From Rhizophagus irregularis (lineage: Eukaryota > Glomeromycota > Glomeromycetes > Glomerales > Glomeraceae), in assembly GCF_026210795.1 (NCBI RefSeq), contig NC_089445.1, positions 3,844,001 through 3,908,000 of the forward strand: a DNA stretch of 64,000 nucleotides, read 5' to 3'. Position numbers and translations under genes: made by a program. The notes under the pieces were generated by a model. That model was not told where the DNA came from and did no database searches. It worked only from the letters and a program-made list of their open reading frames with translations. This document shows, in pieces, positions 21,728-34,760 of this stretch. How positions within the stretch are numbered: position 1 is the stretch's first letter; each line of letters starts with the position of its first letter.

Positions 21728-23493
21728 TGTGGTGGTCTGAGTTTAGAATAAAAGACAAGGTATTTTACCTGTTGATATTCAGTAAAAAAGAATAAATGAG
21801 TTGGTGGTGTGTGCACAACTACTCTTAACTTCTTTTTTTTTTGTTACAAGATACGAAAAAAAAAAAAAAAAAATAATTTAAAAAAAATAAAATAAATTTT
21901 TTTTTTATTTGTCATACAATAACAAAAAAAAAAAGAAGAAACTTTAAAAAAAAAAATTTTTTTTTTTTGTGCTAGTTTTTTTTTCTCAGATTTTCTTTAT
22001 CTTTTTAAAATGATTACTCTTTTTTTTTTTTTAACCATTTTTTTTTTAACTTTGTTACCGGTTAATTTTTTTTTTTAAAAAAAAAAGATAATTATAATAT
22101 CTTAAAAATAAAAAAAAACTTATATGAAATATTCTAGTATTAATCTGGGATACAAATTTTCGTGTGAGCAAAAATGTTGTTTATCAATCAAGTTTTTTTT
22201 GTTTACTAAAAAAAAAAAAAATATTTTTTTTTCGCAAAAGAAAAAAAAAGGTATTATTATGTGACACAACATTATAACGGTTGGTCCGAGTTCCTACCCT
22301 TTTTGTTAGAGTTTTAATGGCCTGATTTAAACATTTAAACGACCACGCTAATCATTAAAACATAAATAATAACAACAGGATATGGAAATCTTTTTTTAAT
22401 CCATTAATAAAAGATGCGTAGTTTGTACAAAAAAAGAAAATGTTTTTTTTTTAAAGTGTGGCTTCTTGCATATTATTATAAACACAACAAACGAAGCAAG
22501 TAATAAAGGAATTCCCGTTCTAAGATGTCTTCTAATGCATAAAAAAGGGCCTTGTATAAAAAAAGATTCGTTCATTTAATATAATTAATATCGTGGAATA
22601 ATAATATTGGATGAATTGAACGCGTGACCTATAGAACCTATACAAATATGGTTCACCGAAAGATGAACTAAAAAAAGGGTAAACAAGGGAAAAATCAAAA
22701 AGAAAAAAAGGATATCAAATATCAAATAACAAACTAAACGAACCTTTATTAAGAAATAACGCGTTATGATACAGTACATTTTGGCGGATGGCGGAAAAAA
22801 TAATAATAAATAAATTCATTATTTGGTAAAGATTCGATAATCGAAAATTAGCTTTTCTAAACTATATTTTTTTTTTTAAACTTTTTCTTATTACTAACCA
22901 AAATAAAGTAATTTGGCGGATTCATTTCTAAACAATTCATTAAAGTTGTTTAAAGTTTATTATTTAGTGATCATCTTTTGTCGGAAGTATTCCCCTTAAA
23001 AATTTTGGTGACAATAAAAAAAAAAGATTGATTTATTTGTTCAAGATATCTAAAAAAGATTATTAAAAATTTTATATCAGAAATTATACCAAATATACCA
23101 AATATGCAACGCGTACTATCACATAAATGACCTCGTGACGCAATTGTTGTAAATGTTGTAAACTTTAATGTAAACTTTATTTTATTTATATTTATACTTC
23201 AACTTTTAAGGTTATTTAAGTCTAAATAAATTAGTTTTAGTAGTATATAAACTATATAAACGCGTAAAAAGAAGTAAAAGAAGTATAAATCGAAACCCAG
23301 CTGAAACTAATTTTATTTTTGATTTTTTGTCGCGTGCTCATTACGCGCAATTATTATTTATAATTGTGCTTTAATTGTGTTTTGTGTTTTAATTGTGTTT
23401 TTCGACGTGACTTTAACCCATGATCATTTACTCTATAAAAGTTATACTGTAATATGTTGAATATGTTGGTTATGTTAGTTGTAAGTTGTATTC
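21728..23493. other. Gene-poor tract rich in A and T homopolymers
   Basis: Dense mononucleotide A or T runs of about 9-18 bases (notably 21830-22090). No gene, RNA or element is recognised; the ORF at 22585-22779 is not supported. Confidence 0.6.
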
Positions 23494-23610
23494 ATTTAGC
23501 ATATTTAGCATATTTAGCCTATTTTTCCTATTTTGCATATTTAGCCTATTTAGCCTATTTAGCCTATTTAGCCTATTTTGCCTATTTTGCCTATTTTGCC
23601 TATTTTGCCT
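23494..23610. repeat. 9-bp minisatellite CCTATTTAG/CCTATTTTG
   Basis: About thirteen tandem copies of a 9-bp unit, in runs of the two variants. Because 9 is a multiple of 3 it opens ORFs on both strands (AYLAYF-like on plus, NRQNRL-like on minus). These are by-products of the repeat rather than genes. Confidence 0.9.
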
Positions 23611-26600
23611 ATTTAGCCTGCAATACTCCTGCAATAATCTTACAACAACCTTACAGCCTGTAATTACTGTAATTAACTGCAACTACCTTACAGCCCATTT
23701 AACCTTCCTGTATGGCATTTAAAGAAAACCTGTAAGGGAACGCTAAGAAAATGTTGTATTCTCTTAATTCTAATATATTCTTATTATATTCTTATATTCT
23801 TATTCTATTATTCTAATTTTACCAATTTTTTTCTGGGGACAATTAAAAAATTGAGAAACAAGTAATAAAAATATAAATATTTTATTCAAAAATAGTTACC
23901 ATAATTCTAATAATATATTTATACAACAAAAACAACAAAAACGCGACCGCGTGGTTATTGTGGTTATTGAAATATTGACTCTGGTCCAACCAGGATCCAA
24001 GGTCCAATAAATACGACTTTTAATGGACAAATGTTACAAATAACCTGATCACATGAACTATTAAAAAAAAAAATTTTTTTTTTTGTCTTTGTGTGAGCTT
24101 TATTTGTACGCGAAAAATATTATGCGAAAAATATCTTACAAAATATAAATACGTCATGAGTACTAATACGTTGATTGAACATGTTTGAGTATGTGAGTAC
24201 AAAAGATACAAGATTAATATTATCAATATTTTAAAACGAAGATAACTTGTCTTGTATCACATTACACCATCATTAAAAAATCTATTTATTTTTGGTTGGA
24301 TCAATATCAATTAAGGATAATTAATACCCGTAAAAAAAAAAATATGTTCAATTTCGTGTATCAATAATTAAATTGGTACAACTTGTCAAATACATCAAAA
24401 AAAAAAATACACGATAAATTTTGTGTTACGGTAGGAAAATTTTTATTAACAAATCATCAACCTTTTTAAATGAATTTTAAAATTGATCTTTTTTTTTTAA
24501 TAATATTTTTTTTTAAAAAAAAATAATAATTAACTTTGCATGAAATGTCAAGAATCGTATATCCGATATCGCATATCGCATATTGCATATTGCGGGGAAA
24601 CCATTTTATTAATACGAAGATAATTGGTAATATGTTATTTTTAACCAGTAAAAATAATCCTGCTAAATTTAAAAATGAAACACCAAGTATGATGTGTTTT
24701 ATGATGTGTTTTATGATGGTTTTTTATAATGTTTAATATATATTTAATAATAACAGATAATTTTTTTTATTGATAAATATCATAATAAATATCATAATAT
24801 ATATCATAAATATCATAAATATCATAAATATCATAAATATCGATATATAATAACTATGTAATATACGATATTCTTCCGGAGAAATTATTTATTTATTTAC
24901 TTTTATTTATTTATTTATTACTATTATTATTTTTTTTTTTATATTTTTTTTTTTTTTCTCGAAAATCATTTTTTTTTTTTGGAAAAGTAATAATTAATAA
25001 TTTAAAATAATAAATTAAAATAACAAAAATCGGAGAGTCCGGTTCACGGTTTATCTTTCGGTTTAAGACCCGTTAAGGTTTTTAGGGATGAAAATTGATA
25101 ATTAAATAATTATATATAAATAGTAATATAAATATTTAACATTCATTCATACATTCATTAATACATGATTAATGGCTAAATATATTATTTGAATTTTGTT
25201 ATCTGTTATTACGTACAATGTTACATAATCAAAACAAAATTCTTTTTTTTTTGGAATTAATAATCTTATTATTTTTTTAAATACCGAGCAAATAAAAATT
25301 AAATAAAAGTAACCGACAAAATACTATGATACCAAATATAACATTGATATCCAAACCATACAAAAAAAAATTTATAATTTTATAATATTTATAATATTTA
25401 AAATAATAAAAAAAAATAATAATAATACCTAATACCAATAATACTCATACCAAATAACGAAAAAATGATACCCAATAATAAAAAATTTCTAAACGAATAA
25501 TTTTTCGACGAATTATTTGAGTTTTTTTACGCCTTTTACACTACATTATTAACTTCGTTACAAACTTCTTAAAAAGTAATTATAATCATTTTTTAAACAA
25601 AGAAAATTAATAATTTTTTTTTTTTTAAAGTTTTTTAAATTATTTTAATTATAGTTTAGTTCTCTTACAAAGAAAACTTTGTTACAAAAATAAGCAAGCA
25701 ATCAAAAAAAAAAATATATTTTGACGGATTGAAACAAAAAAAGAAAAAAACGAAAATCGAAAATCAAAAATTGGTACAATTTTTTTTTTAAAAGTTTAAT
25801 TGGGCGGGAAAAAAAAAAATTAACGACATTTTTCTTTAATGACATTTATTAATGACATTTTTTTATTTATTAATAAACTTTATCAAAAAAAACCCTTTTC
25901 GGTTTTTACTTTTTGAACCTTTCCATTCAAATAATTACTATTTTATCTTTTTTCATTCAAAATAATAAAACGTTATATTTTGATATTTTGACAGGAATAC
26001 TTAATTCGGTTTGATTTAATTGTCTTTTTGATACTTTTTTCTCTTTTCTTTTTAAAAAGGAAACATGGCAAAAAAAAGTAAAAAATGTTCGTGTTACCAA
26101 AATAACCCCCTATAAATGGTATTATTATATAAAAGATATTCCGAACTATACCCGAAATTGGATTCCTTTTAAACAAAAAAAAAATTACTATTTAAATTAC
26201 ACGCATAACACGCATAATGATAATGAGAAAACAATGATGTTTTTTTTCCCTATTGTTTTTATTATTTATTTATTTATTTATTTATAATATATATATATGT
26301 ATATATGTATATATATGAATATATTTTATATAACCATATAATAAATCATATAAATTATTTATATACATATACATATACATACATACATACATGTATACGT
26401 ATATATATATATATATATAAATATATATATAGATGTATAGAATATTATACATTATATATTATATAATATATTAACATATTATTAATTCTTTTTTAATGAT
26501 TTCTCTCCTATTACTATCCGTTGTATCCGTTGTATCCGTTGTTATGAACGAAAATCATTTCTCCGAATATTAATAATTATTACGTATCATATTTACATAC

Positions 26601-29338
26601 ATAGTTAACATATATTCTCATCCGTACATTCCGTACATTCTATACTATTCTATATGACTTATTTTATATTATACTTTACATTCAAATGAACAAGTTTTTT
26701 TTTTTTCAAGAGTTTCAGGTCATTCAAGTCATTCAAGTATTTTTTTGGTTCTTATAGTTTTTCTCTTTTTTGATTTATTCATTAAAAAATTCAAATATAA
26801 CCTAATAGAGTCCAATAAGTTCAATAAAATCGAATCCGTTATTTACGTTATTTTACATTATTTTACATTATTTTACATTACTTACATTATAAACATTATT
26901 TACGTTATTTTTAGAAATTTTTTTTTTTCGCCACAATTTACAAAATGTTAATAGCCACACCGAGGGTTTCAATCGGTTTCAATCGATTTCAATCGATTTG
27001 AATCGAGTCTGTCAACTTTTCCGTCATCATTTTCCGTACTTGTTATGTAAGTTGAATGAGCCACAACTAAAAAAAGATAATCAAATAACCAAAATGACTC
27101 ACGAAATTCTTTATACGTTATTTCCCGTAAAAAATTCGGCGGAAGCAATTATCCGGCGGTGTATATATGTTGTTATTATTGTTATTGTATGATTTTGTAT
27201 AATTGATTGATTTAGGAATTTCTTTAAAAAATGTCGTTAAATGGCCTGAATATGAATGGCCGCAAATATCCGCAATATGCCGTAAATCAATAATCAATAA
27301 TCAAAATAATCAAAATAATCAAAATAATTCATTTTTTTTTTTGATCCTTTATTTGATTTCTAAAAAAAAAATAATTTGATTAATAAAAATGATGACGATA
27401 ATTATGATGATGATGATGTTATTTTTACATTATTTACATTATTTCATTATTTCATTATTTCAATTACTTCAAAAGAAAAGTGATTTTTTTTTATACAAAA
27501 TATAAGATATAACTTTTACTTTATTTTATTTTACTTTTTTTAACAAAGGTAAAATACAATTTTTGTTTTAAAATAAAATAAATGGCGATAGTTAGTCATA
27601 CTACATAACTGTAAAAAAAAAAAAGTTATTATGAACGGACCATATAAATTCTTTAAAGGAAAAAAAAAAAATTGGCGACCTTATGATCTCACAAGTAAAA
27701 TAATAACCCTCATGAGGCAAATATGTAAATAACATTTGATTGATTGTAAGTACATATCTGTTAAGGTACTGTTTAAGGTACTATTAAGGTAACTGTGTAT
27801 AATAAGGTAACTTTGTATAAATAATCTATAAATAAGATCACCAATCATATTATAACAAATTTGTTCATCTTTAAGCCAGAAAAGAAAAAAAAGGGAAAAG
27901 AATTGATTTTCCGGAATTAAATCAAGTTTTTTTTTTTTCTTGTTGTTTTTGTTGCTTTTTTTTTCTTTTGTTGTTGTTGTTATTTCTATTTTTCTTTATT
28001 TCTTTATTTTCCTTTCATTTTTTTTTTTTCTTTTACATTCTTTTTCGGTTTTTTTTTGATGCAAAAACTTCAGATGTTCAAAAGGATTTCACATTCCTTT
28101 ACATATTAATCATTATTTAGAATAGGTCAGGAATGTTCTTTGTTATGTTAAATGACGTGATGTCGCTTGTTACTCTTTAACTTATTTTATATTCATGATA
28201 AAAAATATTATTTCCTGTTATAGTTTTATACATGTTTAGCCGCGCTTTTCATTATCCAATTATTTATTTTTGATAGCGCAGTTGTTATTTTAATTGTACA
28301 TTAGGATTTTGTTTGATTTGCGATACCGCTTCAGCCCAATATTTTTTACTAAGCCATATTTAAATAAACGCTTTTTTTGGCGCTTTTATTTTATTTTATT
28401 TTGTATAAAAAAAATCAATAATAAATAATAAAAAATCAATAATATATATATATATATATATTTTTCATTCTCACAATGATCGACTCACCCCTTCCACACT
28501 TTTGATAAGGTATGTAATAATGTACTCTCCGCAGATTGCATTACATAATACATTAGGAAATACCTTTTTATGGTTTAGATTTTATTTATAAAATTCCATC
28601 ATTATTTATTTTAAAAACATAATATATTATATATATTTATTTTTTTTAAATGATTATTTAAAATGATTATTATTTATTATTTAATTATTATTTATTTAAT
28701 TATTTAAGTTTTATCTTTTTTTGAGTTAAAAGTGAGTGAGTATAAAGTGAGTGTAAAAGTGAGTTTATATATATATAGGAAAGTGAATAAATTATTTATA
28801 TGATATTTTTTTTTTATATTTTTTTTTTATATATATGAAAAATTGATAAAATTGAAAAAAAAAGTTTGTTTACTTTAAAAAAAAAAAAAAAAAGTTCAAT
28901 TAAGTTTTTTTCAAATCATTTCAAATCATTTTAACCCGCCCGTAGATCATTAATATTACTCCACGTGATTTGCATCATTAATCTTCGGCAATTTCTAAAT
29001 GGAGAATTAATTTCCGTTATTATTATGTTTATTATTATTATTTACTACGAAAAAAAAAAAATACATGTAAAAAAAAAAATCGTCGACATGAATGATGAAA
29101 AATCCTTTTTATCTATTGGTAAAAATTGTTTGTTGTTTAGCAATTCAATATTTTTAATTGGTGGTAAAAAATTATTTTGATTGTTAATATAAATTATTTT
29201 TTGAATTATTATTGGTGGTAATAAGGAGAAGAGATAAGGGTCGAATCATCAAGAATCATCAAGAATCAATCAAGAATCAATCATAATCAAATCAAATTTC
29301 AAAGAAAGAAAACGAAACATTTGAAAAAAAGATGATGG
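23611..29338. other. Gene-poor tract with microsatellites
   Basis: No supported gene. Contents include a 9-bp ATCATAAAT repeat (about 24774-24842), TA and ACATACAT microsatellites (about 26275-26430), TCCGTTGTA repeats (26517-26541), ATTTTACATT repeats (26845-26885), AATAATCAA repeats (27289-27326), TTGTTG-rich sequence near 27950 and a TA run at 28442-28462. Many A/T homopolymers occur throughout. All ORFs here are short and low complexity. Confidence 0.6.
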
Positions 29339-29785
29339 ATACACTTGTAAAAGGATGCAATGCAGTTAGATACGATAGATACACTTGTAAAACTTGTAAA
29401 AAAAAGAAAACACTTGTAATAAAAAAAAATAAAACACACTTGTAATACTTATAAAGAAGAACGCTTCAAATCATCTTTCTGTAAAGAGGTAACCCTTTTG
29501 AAAAAGAAACACTTGTAATACTCTAATACTCTAATACTCTAAAAGAACGCTTTTCACTTGTACCTGTACCTGTAATACTTTTTTTTTTGTAAAGAACATT
29601 GAAATATTAAAGAACACCACTTTTACCTGTAATGCACCTTCACTTTTACCTGTAATACACCTCACTTTTACCTATAATACCACCTTCACTTTTACTTGTA
29701 TAATAATACATACAATCTTCACTTTTACTTGTTTGTAAAGAACTTGTTTGTAAAGAACACCCACACACTTTAGTAATAATTTTAT
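29339..29785. repeat. Dispersed ACACTTGTAA / CACTTTTACCTGTAATAC repeats
   Basis: The related words ACACTTGTAA and CACTTTTACCTGTAATA occur more than ten times in about 450 bp at irregular spacing, interleaved with GTAAAGAAC words. The region grades into the TTGGCAAAATCTGAA cluster to its right. Confidence 0.75.
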
Positions 29786-29849
29786 ACACCTCTCCATTTA
29801 TACACTTTAAATTAAAAAGATTTCACTTAAAATACTCGTATTTTTTTTT

Positions 29850-30310
29850 TCTCTGGCAAAAAATCTGAATTTTCGTTACTTTATTTTTTTATTGAGAAAC
29901 CAAGAAATAAAAAAATTTATACAGAAAAAAAAATAAAAAAAAAATGAAAATAAAAAAAATAAAAAAGAGAAAAATAAGTGGCAAAAAGCAAAATTAAAAT
30001 TGGCAAAACGATAAAAAAATTGGCAAATCTGAATAAAAAAAAGAACAAGATATAAAAAAAAATTGGCAAAAAAATCTGAATATAAAAAACGTAATTAAGA
30101 ATTGGCAAAATTTCGAAGAAACAAAAAAAAAAATTGGCAAATTAATTAAAGAACTAAAATTGGCAAAATCTGAATAAAATGTGAACAAAAAAAATTGGCA
30201 AAATCTGAATTAAAAAAAGGAACAAAAAAAAAATTGGCAAAATCTGAAAACTAAAATTGGCAAAATCTGAATATGACAAACAAAAAAAAGTGGCAAAATC
30301 TGAATATAAA
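29850..30310. repeat. TTGGCAAAATCTGAA repeat cluster
   Basis: About twelve copies of TTGGCAAAATCTGAA or truncated forms, joined by A-rich linkers of variable length. The constant word and variable spacing distinguish it from an ordinary slippage minisatellite. Minus-strand ORFs here (phenylalanine-rich) are artefacts of the repeat. Confidence 0.8.
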
Positions 30311-32125
30311 GGAACAATTCGTAAAATTCGAAAATTCGTAAAAGATAATTCGTGAAATTAATGCGAAATTGGCGAATGGCGGTACTAGTAGAGTTAATTG
30401 TAAATTATTTAAAAAAAATAAAATTTTTTTTTCATAAATTTACAAATGATGATGGATGAATTGGATTTTTTTTTTTTGAAAAATATTAATTAAATAAAAT
30501 AGAAATCACAAACACAAACAAAAAAATTTCGATAGTTACTAAACGAATAAAAAATTGAGGAAAATCACAAACACAAACAAAAAAAATTTCGAGTTTTGGA
30601 AAATATGTAAAAAAAAAAAGTTTTTTTTTTTGGCGGTATGATAAAATGCTATATGTTAACTAAATTTTTGGTGTAATTATTATTAGGCATAATTATGATT
30701 AATTATAAGTAAATAATCAAAGGGCGGAATTTTAAAGCTTAAATTTTTGAGTTGTTGTTATTTGAAATTCGAGTGTTGTTATGTCAAATAATTTTTTTTA
30801 AAAAAGTTGTTTCGGAAGTCTTAACTTCACAAATCGTGAGAACGAAACAAAAGAAAAGAATAGAATAGATGTTCCAAGGAAAAAATACACAAACAACAAC
30901 CCACCCACAAGAAAATGAAAAACTGTTCGTACTTAAAAACAAAGTAGCCAATACAAGAAAAAAATGGAAAAACCCATGCTGCAAAAAATCAAAGAAACCT
31001 AGCTCCGTGTGCCAATTCGAATCTTCGTTAGAGAATACGATTGCACCGTATGCTGGGCTTTATAACTTCATCATATCAAAAGAAAATGATATATATATAT
31101 AAGGGATAAAATATATAAAAAAAAATATAATAATATATAATAAAAATGTTCTGTTATTTTCTTTCAATAGTTAGGCGTTGGCCCATTAGCAGTGACCTGC
31201 GGTTGATTACATCCTTAGGAATCGAATAAGTTGACAGTGACCAGCTTCAATAATCTCTAAGATTCCTTGGAGTGTGTCTTTCCACCTGTTTAAAGTGAGG
31301 ATATATTGGTTTAAAGTAAAAAGCAGCCCCATAACCTTGTGCGTAAGTGTGAAAGAGTCCCTTTTCAAAGGAAATCATCCTGTCCTTCTTTGTTCGGTTT
31401 TGACGACAATGAAGTGAGGTAGTGTGTTGTAGCTTCAAAAGCTGAAAGCTGATGAAGGGGTATGTTTTTCATTAAAAAGTGTATATTCGAATAATGTATA
31501 ATAAAATTTTTGATGCAAAGATATATTGCGATGATTGTTGTTGAATGGAAGAGTTATTTGCAAAGAGAAAATAATCGTGGCATGTACGAAGAAATTATAC
31601 GAAAAAAATTTCGAAGTTATTTGCAAACGCAAATCGTTGCGATTGACAAAAGACGGAAAAAGACTTTCGAGTTTTAAAATATTACAAACACAAACATTTT
31701 TTTTTTAAAAAGGGGATAATAGTGGTAAAATAAAAGTTGAGTGGTAGGTATTCAATACCTTTTTTTGTGGTAAAAAACGTAAAATAGAATCGAAGAAATT
31801 TTTTTTTGAAAAAAAAACTACACGAGTAGAAGTGCGATGGAATACATTATAGTACAAAGTTCATGAAAACCAAAAAAAAACATCCTAATAAAATAAATTG
31901 TTCATTATAACCCAATATAATAATATATAATATAAAAGAAAAAAAAATAAAAAATAAAAAAAGAAAAGAAAAAGAAATTAAAACTCAAAAAAAAATTAAT
32001 TTTTTTGAAATTTTTATCGAAAAAAGAAGTGGGAAATCAAGGTCTTAAGTACCTTTTTGGTTGAAAGGAAATCCCTATGACTGGTCATCTCTTTTCCTTT
32101 CTAACCTTCTTTGTGGAAGAAATGT
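30311..32125. other. 3' flank of the Reg1-like gene, mostly unassigned
   Basis: An ATG-started plus ORF at 30869-31102 (77 codons, with CCKK and ENTIAPYAG words) overlaps a minus ORF and is not convincing. 31150-31440 is the least repetitive part and could hold an unrecognised exon or noncoding transcript. The remainder is A/T-rich and would include the 3' untranslated region of the minus-strand gene ending at 32126. Confidence 0.45.
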
Positions 32126-34187
32126 TTAGAAAACGGTACTGTTCCATAACATGGAACCGCACCAGCTTACAACATCTTTAACATTGGATGCAATGTTTAC
32201 ACAACGTTCCACAACTCCTGATTCAGCAGTTTCAGAATCGCCGAATGCCACGTGGGAGGTCACATGCTTCTGATTGACAAAACTATTTTTAGAATAGGCC
32301 GACATCTTTTTGGCTGATGTGGCTGTGTATGAGGAAGGTGGCGTGGGTGATCTGCGATTCGGAGATCGAGGAGATGCGGACGGGGATCGTCTTGGAATTG
32401 ATTTAACCAATGGTGGAAGTGGTGGCATTACAAATTCATCATCATCGTCATCATTGGAATTTCCATCTAACCATGCACCATCTTCACCGAATAACCGGAG
32501 TTTACCAGTTGATTTGACTTGTTCTTTTGCCCAAGCAAATATTTGATCATATTTTTCAACATTTTTACCACATGATAAATCTTCTTCCATTTTTGTGAAA
32601 AATGGATTGCTCATTCTACGTCTTTGTGGTGGTGGTTGTGGTATTGAAATAGGACGGATGGTATAATGAGTAGGGGTATAATGAACTTGTTCAAGGTTTC
32701 GGCTAAATCTAATAGATTTCTTTTTTTGTTTTGGTTCAATAGGAACGGTATGTCGACGTTTTGGGTAAGGTTTTTCGTGAGTCAAAACTTCACAAGCGTA
32801 AGAAATGAGGTCTTTTAAAGGGTCATGTTCTACAGGTTTCTTTAAAGCTGGTTTAATTGTTGGAGAAGTGGAATATGGTGATAAACTAGGTGAAGGAGGA
32901 CAACCAGTATCTGGTGGAGTTCCAACCAAGGTTTTGTCATCATCATCTTCCATGAATGGATCATTATCTGGTTGATAAAGAGGTCCGTACAACCAAAGGA
33001 TATCGCATTCCTTTTGCCTATTGACAAAAAAAAAAAAAAAAAAAAATTTTTTTTAGTAATGTTTCATTCATATATTTCATCATATATTCTGAAAAAAGAA
33101 AAAATGAAGGCGGTGATATTATTTGTTATTGTGTGACCATTTTTTTTTTTTGAAGTTCTATAAACAAGAAAGAAATGAGGGGAAATAACAATAACAACAA
33201 TAACAAAAATAAAAAAAAAATAATAAATAATAATAATTTATAATTATAGTAATTATAATTAAAATTATAATTATAGAAAATAATTTAAAAAAGTTAATTT
33301 TTGAATGAGTGAATATCCGTAAAAGTCCGTAAAACCAAAAAAAGTAATCAAGTAATGATCCTCCCGAAACAAAAAAATCTAATCATTCATCTTATCGAAA
33401 AGAAGAAGGATGACAAACAACAATGCAATATAATGTAAAATAATGTTCCCCATAATCAAATAAAGGATGCGGATGCAATTCATGTTTCCATATAAGGGTT
33501 GATTCCTTCATAACCAATTAATTTTTTGCCGTGTACTACGCCTCTTATTATTCTTCACATCCCCATTTCTACCCCTCAAAATTTTTTTGGGGTGAAAGGC
33601 TAAAATAAAGTTGGTCACACAGATAACCAGTACCACCCCCCCCTTAAAAAAAAAAAAAAAATTTCTACCAAAAATAGAGCAAAAAGGAAAAAAAAAAAAT
33701 TTCCTTCCTTCTTTCTTTCTTAAATTAAAACTTACCATTTTAATGTCTTTGGAGAGACAAGTTTGTTTCCTTTACCAACACAACCAACTGATGGACCCAT
33801 ACGTCTCCATAAAGCGTTCTTCATACGAATTAAACGCTTCTCTTCTGCGCGTAAAGCAGATTCGTCTTTTTGTTGTTTGAGTTGTTTGCTAATGTTTCCA
33901 ATATTTCCTAAAGTAGCAATATTGTCATTTCTTCCACGGTGAGAACGTTGGGATTGTTGTGCTTGTAGAGCAGCTTTTTGAGATAGTTGTTTGGAATGTG
34001 AAGAACTTTTTCTTAATCTTCTTTGACCTTTTTGTTCGCGTTCTTCACGTAATTTTTCTTGAACAATATCAAGTTGTTTGCAAATCTCTTTATAAGAAGA
34101 GATAACATCAGTATCGGTCCATTTATGAGTTTGACCGAGATAATCAACAGATTGAGTGGCAGAATAAGTTACTGATGGTTGTTCCAT
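32126..34187 (-). CDS. Reg1-like protein (DUF1752), putative PP1 regulatory subunit
   Basis: Two exons, 34187-33736 and 33017-32126, spliced across a GTAAGT..CAATAG intron. The junction makes a TGG codon, giving 447 residues. DUF1752-type motifs are present: VDYLGQTHKWTDTDVISSYK (14-33), RMKNALWRRMG (121-131) and SPKTLKWQKECDILWLYGPL (145-164), the last created only by the splice. These are the hallmark segments of yeast Reg1/Reg2-type proteins, which target type 1 protein phosphatase in glucose repression and stress signalling. KSIRF (251-255), followed by SRNLEQV, fits an RVxF PP1-docking site. The rest is low-complexity, Pro/Ser-rich, with an acidic tract (about DDDDDEF) and a conserved-looking C-terminus (VSWCGSMLWN). 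It probably acts in cytosol or nucleus with PP1. It is the only clearly intact host gene between 17 and 47 kb and is flanked by homopolymer-rich spacers on both sides. Confidence 0.87.
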
Positions 34188-34446
34188 TTTTGTTATTTTG
34201 TTTTTAAAAAATTAGATTTTTATACAAGAAAGTTTTTTTTAAAAGTGTTCGTAAAATAAAAAAAATTTTTTTTTTATAAAAATTATTTACAAAATTATAA
34301 AATTTTTTTTTTCGCGAATCGAATTGTTTTTTATGTTTTAAATCAAAACACTTTCTAAGTGAATCTCGTTTTTGTTGTTTGTTGTTCTCTCGAAAAATAT
34401 TATTATTATTAAATTATATTAAAACTTCATTAAAAAAAAAAGAAGT

Positions 34447-34760
34447 TTTTTATCGAATATTGTTTTTTTCTTCAAAGTTGAGAACTGAATCAAAAAAAAT
34501 CTAGCGGTTTCTTACTTTTTATATATAAAATTTTTTTTTTTTTTAGATATATATATATAAAAATATATATCACATAAAAAAGGAACTAATGAAAATTTTT
34601 TGTATTAAAGGAGTTTTTAAAAAAAATTTGAAAGGAGAAGTTTAATAACTTCAAAACTTTCAAAAAAAAAAATTAAAATGAAAAATATAAAATAAAATTC
34701 GTCAAAGCAGAAAAAAAAAAGGAAATTTTTTTTTTCGTTGTTAAAAAATATTTGGGTTAA
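34447..34760 (-). promoter_or_regulatory. Upstream/5'-leader region of the Reg1-like gene, duplicated elsewhere
   Basis: Lies 260-570 bp upstream of the ATG at 34187. Its sequence (ATCGAATATTG, GAACTGAATCAAAAAAA, GAAGTTTAA..AACTTTCAAA, GCAGAAAAAAAAAAGG, TTTTTTTCGTTG) recurs colinearly at 54622-54855. The paralogous conservation makes it a good candidate for the core promoter or first untranslated exon; the exact transcription start is not visible. Confidence 0.55.

Noticed and set aside
23454-23722. Overlapping ORFs rich in AYLAYF or NRQNRL
   Set aside because: Produced on both strands by a 9-bp minisatellite.
29917-30188. Minus-strand phenylalanine-rich ORFs
   Set aside because: Frames through A-rich repeat linkers; no start context or composition of a real protein.
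30869-31102. 77-codon ATG-started ORF
   Set aside because: No domain, overlaps another ORF on the opposite strand, and ends in a TA repeat; evidence too weak for a gene call.
32310-32546. Plus-strand ORF inside the Reg1-like gene
   Set aside because: Antisense shadow of the conserved minus-strand coding exon.
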